From Planctomycetota bacterium (GTDB taxonomy: Bacteria > Planctomycetota > UBA1135 > GCA-002686595): 55,377 nucleotides of DNA. A program made the position numbers and the translations under genes. Shown here in pieces: positions 1 to 10,870 of the stretch. Every line of letters begins with the position of its first letter. Position 1 is the stretch's first letter. Where the stretch lies: contig JAIOPM010000009.1 of assembly GCA_021413885.1 (NCBI GenBank), positions 1 to 55,377 on the forward strand, read 5' to 3'. A model generated the notes under the pieces. The model had not been told where the DNA came from. It did not search any database and saw only the letters and a list, made by a program, of their open reading frames with translations.

Positions 1-123
1 GCGCGCGAGTTCGCTCTTGCCGAACAACAGCCAACGCAATCCGCCTTCGGCGATCAAGCAGCCGAAGAACGGGGCGAGCAGCAGGACGAGGAGTTTCGGT
101 CGTCGGCGAATCCAGTTCAGCAT
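1..123 (-). CDS. 5' end of an exported or membrane-anchored protein (partial)
   Basis: The minus strand opens with ATG at 123 and stays open to the window edge, giving 41 residues. The start reads MLNWIRRRPKLLVLLLAP, a short basic stretch followed by a hydrophobic segment typical of a signal peptide or N-terminal membrane anchor. The following AEGGLRWLLF resembles the segment after the N-terminal helix of many SGNH/GDSL-type hydrolases, including the one at 14236-15243, but that is only a resemblance. The gene is divergent from the TPR-CHAT gene starting at 285, with about 160 bp between the two starts. The product cannot be named from this fragment. Confidence 0.55.
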   Translation of the reverse strand, partial: MLNWIRRRPKLLVLLLAPFFGCLIAEGGLRWLLFGKSELAR

Positions 124-284
124 GCTCGCGAGCGTGAGTCGGGCCTCGAATCTCCCAGTCGAACTCTAGCATGGACTCGACGCGCGCTGCGAAAGCGCGG
201 CCGACGGTACACTCGCAGCGCGGGTTCTCGGAGGGGCGCGAAGTCGCGCGGTCGAGGGCTTCGCTCGCAAGAGGGGGAGTGTCT

Positions 285-3200
285 ATGTGCATCGCACTCT
301 GGATGTCGTTGCTCGCGTCGTTCGCACGACTCGCACAGGCGCCGACCGCGGATCACCGCAGTGAGGTCGCCGTCGCGCTCGCGGATCCGCCGTGGAGTCG
401 AAGCGAAGCCGAGCACCCGCTGCGTATCACCGCCGACTTCCGCGGCACGTTGCACGTGTGGTGCGCGAGCAACGAGGCCGATCCGTTGGTTCGTGTCGAG
501 ACGGCCGACGGGCGCGTTCTCGCGGAGGACGACGATTCCGGCGGCGGGACGACGGCGTACCTCGCGCTCGACGTCGTGCCGGGCGAGGAACTCTCGATCC
601 GCGTTGCATCGCGCGCGGGCTCGGGAACGGCGACGCTCGCGTGGAGCGCGTCGACGGAGACCGACGCGACGCGCGCGCAAGCCGAAGCGGCGACGAACGC
701 GTTGGCGGAAGCAATCGAGCTGAAGCAAGCCGGCGACAAGGACCGCGCGAGGAAACTCGTCGACGAAGCGGTCGCCGGACTCTTGGCCGTCGACGGCGTG
801 GAGTCGAGCGCTCGCGCCGCGCTCGCTTTCCCTGCGCTCGGTCTCGAGGCGCGGGCGCTGGGGGCGTACGAGACCGCGGGGCTCGCGTTCGAGATCTGGT
901 GGCGACACTCCGAGCGCGTGTTGCCCGAGGAGCATCCGGTTCTGACGGCGGCTCGCTATCGCCATGCGTGCACGCTCTACAACCGGCAGCAGTATCCCGA
1001 AGCGAAGGTCGTGTACGAGCAGGTGGTCGCGGTCCGGGAACGCACGCTGGCGGAGGACGACGTCGACCTGCAGGAGGCGCGCGAATCGCTCGGTTCGACC
1101 CTCGTGGTGCTCGGAGAACTCGCGCGCGCGCGACCGCTGCTCGAAAGAGCACTCGATTTCCGCACGCGGACGCTGCCGGCCGACGACGTGCGCCTAGCGA
1201 GCTCGCGGTGCGACATGGCGCTGCTCGTGTTCCGACTCGGAGAGAGCGCGTCGGCAGTTGCGATGTGCGACCGAGCGCTCGAGGGCATTCGCGATTCGCT
1301 GCCCGAGGACGATCAGCAGAAGCAGTACATTCGCGAGGTGCTCGCGGTCTGCCTCCGCACCGCCGGGGACCTGTCGCGCGCGCGGACTCTCGGCGAAGAG
1401 AATCTGGCGTCACGCCTGCGCACTCTGCGGGAAGACGACGAGCGCGTCTTGTTCGTGAAGCTCGAACTCGCGGCCGCGCTCCATTATCTCGGCGACCTGC
1501 ACGCCGCGCGCGCACTGCAGGAGTCCGTGGTCGCCGTGCGCGAGCGGACGCTCCCCGCGGACCACCCCGCGCTCCTGATCGCGAAGGGAAACCTGGCGTC
1601 GACCAGGCGCGACATGGGCGACTTGCGCGGTGCGCTCGCGCTCAACACGTTCATCGCTGCGTGCTTCGAGGCGAAATACCCCGAGGACAAGTGGGAGGTT
1701 CAGACCGCGCACTTGGCCGTCGCGGGCGCGCTCCACGATCTCGGGCGCCTCGACGAGGCGATCGCGATCCTGGAGCGTTTGGTGGCCTCCTGCGCACGGA
1801 CGTTCCCCGTGGAGCATGAATTCCTTCAGAAGGCGCGCATCAACTTGGCCGCTGCGCTCTCCGATCGCGGCGACCATGCGCGCGCGCGCGTGATCTTGGA
1901 GGAATCCGTGCCGGTCCTGGACCGCTCGCTGCCGGCCGAGAACCTCGACGTCCTGCGCGCGCGGTGCAACCTGGGCGCGGAGCTCATGAGGATGGGTGAC
2001 AACGCCGGCGCGCGCGCGCTGTTGGAACCGGTGGTGCAGACGTGTTCGCGGACGCTGCCGGCGGACCATCCCTTCCGACTGACCAGCGAGCTGGACCTTG
2101 CGAGCGCGGCGTGGACACTGGGAGACGCCGCCGCGGCGGCGGTGCTCCTCAGGCAGGTGCTCGACACCTTGCAAACGTCGGTCGCGGAGGATCACCCGCT
2201 GCGGCTCGCGGTCCGGACAAACCTCGGTGCGACCCTGTTGGAGGAGAAAGATCTGGTCGGCGCGCGTGCCGTGCAGGAAGACGTCGTCGCGATTCTCGAG
2301 CGACGCGCCGAAGAACGCCGCGGGGCGCTCGCGCTGGCACGAGCGAATCTCGCGGGCACGCTGCTCCGGCAGGGCGATGAGGCCGGCGCGCGGCGACTGT
2401 ACGAGGTCGTGTTGGCGGACTCGTCCGGCAACGACGAGTACGGCAGCAGGGTCGCGCAGCTCGCGCGACGCGGCGTGGAGCGCTCGATCGCCCGCCGGTT
2501 CGCGCGGGAACCGGCGCGCACCGACGTCGACGCGCAGTCGGACCGGGAGCGTCGCCGCGAGCTCGCGCTGGTCGACGTGCGGGCGCTGCGGACGGCGGCC
2601 GAACGCGCGATCCTCGCGTCGTCCGGTCGCGAGGCGGAGGAGCGCGCGATCCCCGGCGACCAACTCGCCGACGCGGTTTCGGCGGCGCTCGGCGACGGCG
2701 TGTTCGCGCCGGACCCGACGCTCGTGACCGAGGCGTTCTTGCTCTCCGAGACGACCCGCAACCTCGCGCTCTACTCGGCGCGACTCGCCGCCTCGGCGCG
2801 CAACGATCCGGCTAGGGCGGAGCTCTGGGACGAAGTCCGCGAGCACACGGCGGCGTTGGCGACGCTCGTGAGCAAGGGCGCGCCGACCGACGATTTCACC
2901 GCGGCGCGCTCCGCGCTCGAGGAGAGTCAACGCAAGCTCGTCCTGCTCGGCGAGCAGTCGAACGCGGACTTGGTCGCGACCTTGCGCATCGATGCGGCCG
3001 CGGCGCGGCATCGTCTCGACACGCGGACGGCCTTCGTCGGCTACCGGCGCATCAACCTCGAGCGTACGACCGCGCTGGAGCGCGTCGGCGAACATCACCT
3101 GTGCGCGTTCGTGGCCCGCGCCGATCGCGAACCCGCGCTCGTCGACCTCGGTCCGATGGAACCGGTCGAGCAGGCGGTGAAGGATTGGCGCGCTGCGCTC

Positions 3201-4400
3201 GGCGGCGGCGCCGCTCGCGGATTGTCGGCCGGGACGGAACGCACGTCGGACTCCGAGGCCCAAGGAGCGATGAACTCGGCGGGCGAGCGTCTACGGCGAC
3301 TCGTCGTCGATCCGCTGCGCGCTCCGTGCGCCGGAGCCGAGCGTTGGATCGTCGCGCTCGACGACGTCCTGAACCTCGTGCCGCTCGATGCGCTTCCGGC
3401 CGGCGAGCCGTGGTCGCGAGCGTCGGACGGGAAGGAGCGCGCGCCCGCCTCGGACGGCACGGCCGCGTTGCTCGGCGATCGCGTGCGCATCGACACGACG
3501 TTGAACCTGTTCATCGGCGTGGCGCCCGAAGCGGCGGCCTCGACTCAGGTCGCGGACCTCGTCGCGCTCGGCGACGCGGCTTTCGACTTCGCGGGTTCGC
3601 GCGTCGCGCCGCAGGACGCCGCGTCCGCGGTCGCCGCGCACGCGGCTGCCGTCGATCCGTTGGTGCGCGGCGGCTCGTTCGACGCGGGCTTCGGCGTGCT
3701 GCCGGCGACGCGCGGTGAGGTCGTCGCGATCGGCCGGTGCTTCGAGAGCGCGTTCGGCGCCGAGTCACACGCGCGTGTGCTGCTGCGCGCCGACGCGTCG
3801 AGCGAGAACCTGGCGTCGAGCGCTCCGTCCGCGCGCTGGTTGCACGTCGCGACGCACGGTTGGTTCGCGCCGGATTGGATCCAGTCGACGTCGCGTACGA
3901 ACGCGGCGGACGCCGGGCCCGCGGCCGGCTTGGAGACGAGCCTCTCGGACGCGGCGCGCGGGATGCGACCGATGTTGCTGTGTGGCCTCGCGCTCGCGGG
4001 CGCGAACGCGCCGGTGAACACGGTCGGTCGGACGCCGGGCCTGATCACCGCCGAGGAGATCGGCGCGCTCGACCTCTCTCACTGCGAACTCGCTGTCCTG
4101 AGCGCGTGCGACACCAACGTCGGCTTGGCGCGCGCCGGTCAAGGCGTCGCGTCGCTGCAGAAGGCGTTGCACATCGCCGGCGCGCGCAGCGTGATCACCA
4201 GCGTATGGAAGGTGCCCGACGAGGCGACCAGGGAACTGATGGTCGACTTCTATCGGCGCCTCTGGGTCGAGAAGAAGCCGAAGTGGCAAGCGTTATGGGA
4301 AGCGAAGAAGCAGCTGCGCGACGCGAAAGACACGCGCGGCAAGCCGCTCTACACGACGCGCGACTGGGCGGCGTGGGTGCTGACCGGCGATCCGGAGTGA
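285..4400 (+). CDS. Exported TPR-CHAT domain protein (paralogue 1)
   Basis: A 1371-residue protein. ATG at 285 is chosen because it follows a GAGGGGGAG ribosome-binding site and opens a signal peptide (MCIALWMSLLASFARLAQA); an upstream in-frame ATG at 171 lacks both. Residues of about 40-130 form a beta-rich, PPC-like domain with the stretch AEDDDSGGGTTAYL. A long array of degenerate 42-residue TPR units of the kinesin-light-chain type follows to about residue 750. The C-terminal CHAT domain (caspase-like, HetF associated with TPRs) has the catalytic pair: His1191 in LHVATHGWF and Cys1275 in LSACDTNVG. CHAT domains are clan CD cysteine peptidases; here the enzyme is predicted to act outside the cytoplasm. 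Two paralogues lie at 23360-27145 and 27180-30815. Its TPR units are far more diverged than theirs. The stop codon is 2 bp from that of the convergent ABC-F gene. Confidence 0.9.
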   Translation: MCIALWMSLLASFARLAQAPTADHRSEVAVALADPPWSRSEAEHPLRITADFRGTLHVWCASNEADPLVRVETADGRVLAEDDDSGGGTTAYLALDVVPGEELSIRVASRAGSGTATLAWSASTETDATRAQAEAATNALAEAIELKQAGDKDRARKLVDEAVAGLLAVDGVESSARAALAFPALGLEARALGAYETAGLAFEIWWRHSERVLPEEHPVLTAARYRHACTLYNRQQYPEAKVVYEQVVAVRERTLAEDDVDLQEARESLGSTLVVLGELARARPLLERALDFRTRTLPADDVRLASSRCDMALLVFRLGESASAVAMCDRALEGIRDSLPEDDQQKQYIREVLAVCLRTAGDLSRARTLGEENLASRLRTLREDDERVLFVKLELAAALHYLGDLHAARALQESVVAVRERTLPADHPALLIAKGNLASTRRDMGDLRGALALNTFIAACFEAKYPEDKWEVQTAHLAVAGALHDLGRLDEAIAILERLVASCARTFPVEHEFLQKARINLAAALSDRGDHARARVILEESVPVLDRSLPAENLDVLRARCNLGAELMRMGDNAGARALLEPVVQTCSRTLPADHPFRLTSELDLASAAWTLGDAAAAAVLLRQVLDTLQTSVAEDHPLRLAVRTNLGATLLEEKDLVGARAVQEDVVAILERRAEERRGALALARANLAGTLLRQGDEAGARRLYEVVLADSSGNDEYGSRVAQLARRGVERSIARRFAREPARTDVDAQSDRERRRELALVDVRALRTAAERAILASSGREAEERAIPGDQLADAVSAALGDGVFAPDPTLVTEAFLLSETTRNLALYSARLAASARNDPARAELWDEVREHTAALATLVSKGAPTDDFTAARSALEESQRKLVLLGEQSNADLVATLRIDAAAARHRLDTRTAFVGYRRINLERTTALERVGEHHLCAFVARADREPALVDLGPMEPVEQAVKDWRAALGGGAARGLSAGTERTSDSEAQGAMNSAGERLRRLVVDPLRAPCAGAERWIVALDDVLNLVPLDALPAGEPWSRASDGKERAPASDGTAALLGDRVRIDTTLNLFIGVAPEAAASTQVADLVALGDAAFDFAGSRVAPQDAASAVAAHAAAVDPLVRGGSFDAGFGVLPATRGEVVAIGRCFESAFGAESHARVLLRADASSENLASSAPSARWLHVATHGWFAPDWIQSTSRTNAADAGPAAGLETSLSDAARGMRPMLLCGLALAGANAPVNTVGRTPGLITAEEIGALDLSHCELAVLSACDTNVGLARAGQGVASLQKALHIAGARSVITSVWKVPDEATRELMVDFYRRLWVEKKPKWQALWEAKKQLRDAKDTRGKPLYTTRDWAAWVLTGDPE

Positions 4401-4402
4401 TG

Positions 4403-6316
<1,914 letters not shown>

Positions 6317-6397
6317 CCGAGCCGCGCATGATGCCCGACGGCGCCGCGCGGCGCGCGGGTTTTTCGTCGCGAGCGCGCGGTTGCTAGGTTGGCGTGC

Positions 6398-6964
6398 ATG
6401 GTTGCAGCAGGTCGGCGGAGCGGGCGCATCGTTCCTCGAGAGTGGAGACGCGCGGCGTGGCTCGCGGTTGCGCTCGGAGCGTGCAGAACGACGCCGCCGC
6501 GTTCGGGCGACGAGCTCGCGCGCGCGGATGTTCGTCGGACGCTCGACGCGCTCTACGTCTCGTTCGGTTTCGACGCCGGCGGCGAGGCGGATTGGACGAC
6601 GCTGCGCTCGCTCGCGCTCGACGGCGCCGCGTGGGTCGATCCGATCGCGCCGGGCGTGACGCCTCGAGCGGTCGGCACCGACGCGTTCGTCGCGGGGTTC
6701 CGCGCCGCGATCCACGCTTCGGCGGATCTGCGCGACGGATTCCACGAGCGCATCCTGCACGCGCGCATCGATCTTTTTGGAACCGTCGCACACGCGTACG
6801 TCGCGTTCGAAGGTTTCGTACGGGACGGCGTTCCGGCGCGGACGCGCGGCCTCGACAGCATCCAGCTCGTCCGCGACGGCGACGCGTGGAAGGTCGCGTC
6901 GTTCACGACGCAGTACGAGTCGCCGGATGCGAAGTTGCCGGCGCGTTTCCTGCGCGACGAGTGA
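6398..6964 (+). CDS. NTF2-like (SnoaL/DUF4440-type) lipoprotein, putative
   Basis: A 188-residue protein starting at ATG 6398. The N-terminus is basic then hydrophobic and ends in LGACRTTPP, an acceptable lipobox, so it is probably lipid-anchored. The remainder has the pattern of an NTF2-like cone fold: an N-terminal helix ([11 protein letters not shown]), a central segment around WVDPIAPG, and a closing beta strand block ([19 protein letters not shown]) that matches the terminal strands of SnoaL/DUF4440-like domains. The specific activity is unknown; many family members are non-enzymatic ligand binders. It is divergent from the ABC-F gene and almost touches the VF530 gene downstream. Confidence 0.65.
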   Translation: MVAAGRRSGRIVPREWRRAAWLAVALGACRTTPPRSGDELARADVRRTLDALYVSFGFDAGGEADWTTLRSLALDGAAWVDPIAPGVTPRAVGTDAFVAGFRAAIHASADLRDGFHERILHARIDLFGTVAHAYVAFEGFVRDGVPARTRGLDSIQLVRDGDAWKVASFTTQYESPDAKLPARFLRDE

Positions 6965-6975
6965 GGAGCGAAGAC

Positions 6976-7224
6976 GTGTCGACCCCGCACTCCCGAGACC
7001 CGTTGCACGGCATCACGCTCGAGCGGATCGTCGTCGAGCTCGAAGCGCACTTCGGTTGGGTCGAGCTCGGCGAACGCATCCGCATCCGTTGCTTCACGCA
7101 CGATCCGAGCGTCGGTTCGAGCCTGAAGTTCCTGCGCAAGACGCCGTGGGCGCGGACGAAGGTGGAGGAACTGTACGTCCTGATGAAGAGCGACCTCGCG
7201 ACCGACGAGCGCGCGCCCGAGTGA
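6976..7224 (+). CDS. VF530 family DNA-binding protein
   Basis: A small 82-residue protein with the VF530 (DUF2132) signature: [20 protein letters not shown] near the N-terminus, GERIRIRCF in the middle and [20 protein letters not shown] near the C-terminus. The family is named for a Vibrio fischeri protein of known fold and is described as DNA-binding; its cellular role is not established. GTG at 6976 is favoured because GAGGAG lies about 7 bp upstream; a GTG at 6961 overlapping the preceding stop is the alternative. It is probably co-transcribed with the NTF2-like gene. The stop codon is only a few bases from the convergent sulfatase-like gene. Confidence 0.9.
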   Translation: MSTPHSRDPLHGITLERIVVELEAHFGWVELGERIRIRCFTHDPSVGSSLKFLRKTPWARTKVEELYVLMKSDLATDERAPE

Positions 7225-7227
7225 CGC

Positions 7228-8676
7228 TCAACGCGCGTCGCCGAGGTAGCCGAGCGCGCGCAGCTCCTCGTCGCCTTGCGCGTCGGGCGCCGCGACCGCG
7301 CCGGAGCACAACGCCGGTCCCAGCGGACGGGCGAGTTCCGCGAGTACCGCCGCGAAGTCGCCGGCGCGCGGCACGGTCGCGTCGAGCGTTGCGAGTTCGT
7401 CGGGGTCGAGCTCGAGGTCGTAACACTCGGGCGCCGCGTCGCCCGCGCGCAGCGACTTGAAGCGTCCGCCGACGACCGCGCGTTGCTCACGCTCGAAGCG
7501 GCGGAACACGCCGCGCGCGACGAGCTCCGGCGGAAACGTCCCGATCGAGATCGTCGGCACGTCGAGCAGCGCGCGCAACGTGCGATGCTCCGGGAGCGGG
7601 CCGAGCAGATCGACGCCGACGCAACTCGGCTCCGGCGCGAGCCCCGCCGCGCGCAGGATCGTCGGGTAGAGATCGGTGATCTGCACCAGGTCGTCGCGCA
7701 CGGCTCCGCCGACGAAACCCGGACCGCGCGCGAAGCACGCGATGCGCAGGTTGGTCTCGTACAGGCCGAAGAGGTGGCTGATCTGCCCGTGCTCGCCCAA
7801 GTTCTCGCCGTGGTCGGACACGACGAACACCAACGTGTTGCGGGGATCGGCGTGCGCGTCGATCGTCGCGAGCAACGCGCGCGTGATCGCGTCGGTGCGC
7901 CGCAGTTCGCCTTCGTACAACGAGCGCAGCGCGGTCCATTCGGATTCCGAGAGCGGCTCGTCGCCCGCGTAGTGACGGTTCTGCAGCAGCGTCGCCGAAG
8001 GGGAGAAGAAGAAGCGCTTGATCGCGGACTCGAACTCTTGGCGCGACGCGAAGAACGGCTCCGCGGATTCGAACGGCGGCACGTACGGCAAGTGCGGTTC
8101 GATCAGGTTAACGAACAGGAAGAAGGGCTGGTTCGGACGCTGCGAGTGCTCGAACCAATCCTGGACGATGCGCGCGGTCGGATGGTCGAAGCGCGTGTCG
8201 CCCGGCCAACTCTCGGCTGCGGGCTCGCGATTCGGATGCTCGACGAAGCGTTCGAAACCGCGAGTGAGCCCGGTGCGCTCGGCGACCCACGGATTGTTGC
8301 TGACGCCGAACGTTTGGTAGCGCGCGTCGGCGAGACGCTCGGCGAGCAACGGCGCGCCGTCGCAGATCCGTCGATGCGCCTGATCGGCGAGGTGCACGTC
8401 GGGCGGCAGACCGCTGAACAGCGAAGCGTGCGCGGGCAACGTCCAGTTCGAGACCGAGTACGCGCGGTCGAAGCGCGTCGCGGTGCGCGCGAACTCGTCG
8501 AGGAACGGCGTGGTCGGCCGCGGATGTCCGTACGCGGACAGGTAGTCCGGCCGCGCGGTGTCGAGCACGATCACGACGACGTTCGGCGGGAGCTCGTGCG
8601 CCTCCGCCTCGTCGCACGCGCCGAGGCCGAGGGCGAACCACGCGAGGACGAACGCCCGGAGCCTCATTCCGCTCAT
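7228..8676 (-). CDS. Sulfatase-like hydrolase lipoprotein (alkaline phosphatase superfamily)
   Basis: A 482-residue protein with an N-terminal hydrophobic segment ending in LGLGACDEAEA, a probable lipobox with Cys21. The sulfatase/alkaline phosphatase fold is indicated by the metal-binding start VVIVLDTARPDYLSAYG, the nucleophile region WTLPAHASLFSG and the second metal site VFVVSDHGENLGEHG. The nucleophile site reads TLPAH where formylglycine sulfatases have C/S-x-P-x-R, so it should not be matured to formylglycine; Thr may serve as nucleophile as in LtaS-type enzymes. The substrate is unknown. ATG at 8667 is an alternative start 3 codons in. It lies 42 bp downstream of the frameshifted SRPBCC gene on the same strand. 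Confidence 0.88.
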   Translation of the reverse strand: MSGMRLRAFVLAWFALGLGACDEAEAHELPPNVVVIVLDTARPDYLSAYGHPRPTTPFLDEFARTATRFDRAYSVSNWTLPAHASLFSGLPPDVHLADQAHRRICDGAPLLAERLADARYQTFGVSNNPWVAERTGLTRGFERFVEHPNREPAAESWPGDTRFDHPTARIVQDWFEHSQRPNQPFFLFVNLIEPHLPYVPPFESAEPFFASRQEFESAIKRFFFSPSATLLQNRHYAGDEPLSESEWTALRSLYEGELRRTDAITRALLATIDAHADPRNTLVFVVSDHGENLGEHGQISHLFGLYETNLRIACFARGPGFVGGAVRDDLVQITDLYPTILRAAGLAPEPSCVGVDLLGPLPEHRTLRALLDVPTISIGTFPPELVARGVFRRFEREQRAVVGGRFKSLRAGDAAPECYDLELDPDELATLDATVPRAGDFAAVLAELARPLGPALCSGAVAAPDAQGDEELRALGYLGDAR

Positions 8677-8718
8677 CCTAACGCGAACAGCGTTGCGCGA
8701 GCGCTCGGCCGCACGCGC

Positions 8719-9194
8719 TCACGGCGCGGCGAGGAAGCGCGCGAGCTGCTCGTAGAGCGCTTCGGCGCCGTGCTTCAACCCGGACCTCACGATGACGTCG
8801 CGAACTTCCTTCGTGGGGTAGAGCACCGTGCACGTCAGCGTGGTCGCACCCGCGTGCTCGACGAGCTTCGTCGTCACCACGCACTCGCCCGGATTCCAAC
8901 CGTCCCACCACTCGATGTCGACGATGCGCGCAGGAGCTTCGATCTCGCGGTAGACGCCGTGTTGACCGACTTCCTTGCCGTCGGGACGACTCGACACGAA
9001 ATGGAAGGAGCCGCCGACCTGGAAATCGATCTCGCAGACCGTCGTCGTCCAACCGGGAGTCCGTACCAACGACGGAGCGAGTCGGGCCGTGTCAAGGCCG
9101 CGAACACGAGCTCGCGCGGCGCGTCGAACGTGCGCGTGATCTCGGTCTCGCGCTCGCTCGGCGTCGCAACGGTCAGGACTCGGGGTTTCGTCAT
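8719..9194 (-). pseudogene. SRPBCC/AHSA1-type protein, frameshifted
   Basis: An AHSA1-like START-fold gene is spread over two frames. The N-terminal part starts with ATG at 9194 (MTKPRVLTVATPSERETEIT) and continues through TRTFDAPRELVFAALTRPDS to RRWYG. The rest is in another frame from about 9065 (RTPGWTTTVCEIDFQVGGSF), through HGVYREIEAPARIVDIEWW and NPGECVVTT, to LYEQLARFLAAP. Family members read continuously across this point (RRWxGPxGWT), so one base appears to be missing near 9062-9068. Either it is a real inactivating deletion or a sequencing error. The second piece could be expressed alone only from a GTG near 9069, which would lack the first beta strand and helix. The family binds hydrophobic ligands or acts as co-chaperone-like proteins. 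Confidence 0.75.
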
Positions 9195-9573
9195 CGTCGA
9201 GCTCGTCGCCGGGTCAGAGTTGCCGGACCCATGCGCGCAGGATCGGCCGCAGCGCCGCGCGCATCGCCCGCACGTCCTTCGCGTCGCCGAACGCCACGAG
9301 ACACCGATACTTCTCGAGCCGTTGGAGCCGTCCGCCCGGATCCGCGATCGTCGGTTGCTTCGTCGCGCTCGCCCTTGCCTTCGCGCCGGTGTGCAGGATC
9401 CGCTACGGCTGGCTTCGCTCGCCTCCGCGGCACCACAAGGCAACGTCGGTCAGGCTCGCCGCAAGTCGTTGATTCAGCAGTCGTGATTTGCAGAAGGAAC
9501 GCTACGCCAGCTGACTCGGTGCGGCCGACGACGGACCATCGTCCAAGGTCCCGTCCCGCCCTCTCGGAAACTC
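9195..9573. other. Gap with a start-less reading-frame fragment
   Basis: No intact gene is visible here. On the minus strand, 9402-9214 encodes 62 residues with natural-looking composition (for example RLQRLEKYRCLVAFGDAKDV then RAALRPILRAWVRQL) up to a TGA, but it begins right after a stop codon and has no usable ATG; only a GTG close to the end is in frame. It may be the 3' remnant of a gene once upstream of the SRPBCC gene. The remaining bases up to the AI-2E stop show no convincing signal. Confidence 0.3.
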
Positions 9574-10674
9574 TCAGGCCCGCGTCGTCTTCTTGAAGTC
9601 GCGCTGGTAGATGCGCAGGAGCGCGAGGAAGAGTGCGACCACCAGCGGGCCGATCAGCAAGCCCGCGGAGCCGAACGCGCTCAGTCCGCCGATCAACGCG
9701 AAGAACACGATCGCGCCGCTCATGTGCATGCCGCTCTTCATCAGCAGCGGCTTGACCAAGTTGTCGACGAGACCGACGACGAGCAAGCCCCACGCGACGA
9801 GGAACACCGCCATGTACGGATGTCCGGTCGCGAACAACACCAACGCGGCGACGAAGCACACCGACGCGGCGCCGACCGCGGGGATGAACGCGACGAAGAA
9901 CGTGACGCCGGTGAAGAAGATCGGGTGGGGGACCTGCGCGATCAGGTAGCCGACGAGCGCCGCCGCCGCCTGGACCGCCGACGTCACGACTGTCGAGACC
10001 ACCACGGCGTACGACACCGACTTGAACTCGGTCAGCAGCTCCCGCGTCTGCCCTCGCGCGAGCGGCAACAAGCCGTCGAGCCACGCGACCAACGCTTCGC
10101 CGTGCAGCAGCAGGAAGTAGAGCGCGATCAACATCATCGCCGCGCCGAAGAGCAGCGAGCCGGTCGCCTTCGCGGCGTTGCCGACCGCGGCGACGGCTTG
10201 TCCGCCGGCGGTGGTGGCTCGTTCGTCGGCGCCCTCGTCCTTCCCGGCCTTCGCGTCCTTCGTGGGCGTCGAGCTCGCGTCGTCGTGCTCCTCGGGAACG
10301 TGTGCGAGGACGTCGTTCGCCAACTTCTCGAGCGGCGCCGGCAGTTTCGCGACCAATTGGGTCAGGCCGTCGCTGTGCGCGAAGGTCGAGGCGAACTCGA
10401 TGCCGGCGCTGCCTTCCTTGACGACGAACGCCGAGAGCGCGGCGATCGGCGCGACCAGCAGCAGCGCCGTGCCGAACGCGAGCGCGGCGGCGGAGAGGCT
10501 CGGCCGTTTGCGCAGTTTCGCGGTCAGCCATTCGTGGACCGGCCACAGCACGACCGCGAGCACCGTGGCGAGAAAGAGCGGCGTCGCGAGCGGTCGCGCC
10601 GTCCACGCCACGAGCACGGTCGCGCCCGCGAGCAGGAGGAAGAAGAAGCGGCGTGCGGGTTGGTCGATGGTCAT
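9574..10674 (-). CDS. AI-2E family transporter (putative permease)
   Basis: A 366-residue polytopic membrane protein. ATG at 10674 (MTIDQPARRFFFLLLAGATV) is chosen because the first helix begins just after it. The layout matches AI-2E/PerM family proteins: paired N-terminal helices, a third helix near LRKRPSLSAAALAFGTALLL, a hydrophilic region, then a C-terminal cluster with FTGVTFFVAFIPAVGAASV, LLVVGLVDNLVKPLLM and GGLSAFGSAGLLIGPLVVAL, the last two being the family's most conserved stretches. The hydrophilic region contains an unusual acidic and lysine-rich insert (EEHDDASSTPTKDAKAGKDE). Family members include the AI-2 exporter TqsA and Na+/H+ antiporters, so the substrate cannot be deduced. 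It is divergent from the glycosyltransferase gene. Confidence 0.9.
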   Translation of the reverse strand: MTIDQPARRFFFLLLAGATVLVAWTARPLATPLFLATVLAVVLWPVHEWLTAKLRKRPSLSAAALAFGTALLLVAPIAALSAFVVKEGSAGIEFASTFAHSDGLTQLVAKLPAPLEKLANDVLAHVPEEHDDASSTPTKDAKAGKDEGADERATTAGGQAVAAVGNAAKATGSLLFGAAMMLIALYFLLLHGEALVAWLDGLLPLARGQTRELLTEFKSVSYAVVVSTVVTSAVQAAAALVGYLIAQVPHPIFFTGVTFFVAFIPAVGAASVCFVAALVLFATGHPYMAVFLVAWGLLVVGLVDNLVKPLLMKSGMHMSGAIVFFALIGGLSAFGSAGLLIGPLVVALFLALLRIYQRDFKKTTRA

Positions 10675-10870
10675 GGGCGCGCAGGAGGAGCCCTGGGCTA
10701 CCACGATCCTCGAAGGCTCACGAGCATGGATCGATCGAAACCTCGCGGCGCGGCGACTTTTCGGCGGTGAAGCGTCGGGACCGAGCGCTCGTCGAACTCG
10801 AACGTCGCGCGTTGCGCGTTCCGGCGCACGCGCCTAACGTGTCGAGCCGCGCGGTTTCCCCGCGCTCGGC

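Noticed and set aside
1410..3263. Long open frames antisense to the TPR-CHAT and other large genes
   Set aside because: They are Arg/Ala/Gly-rich, as expected for the reverse strand of high-GC coding DNA, and lack starts with ribosome-binding sites or known motifs.
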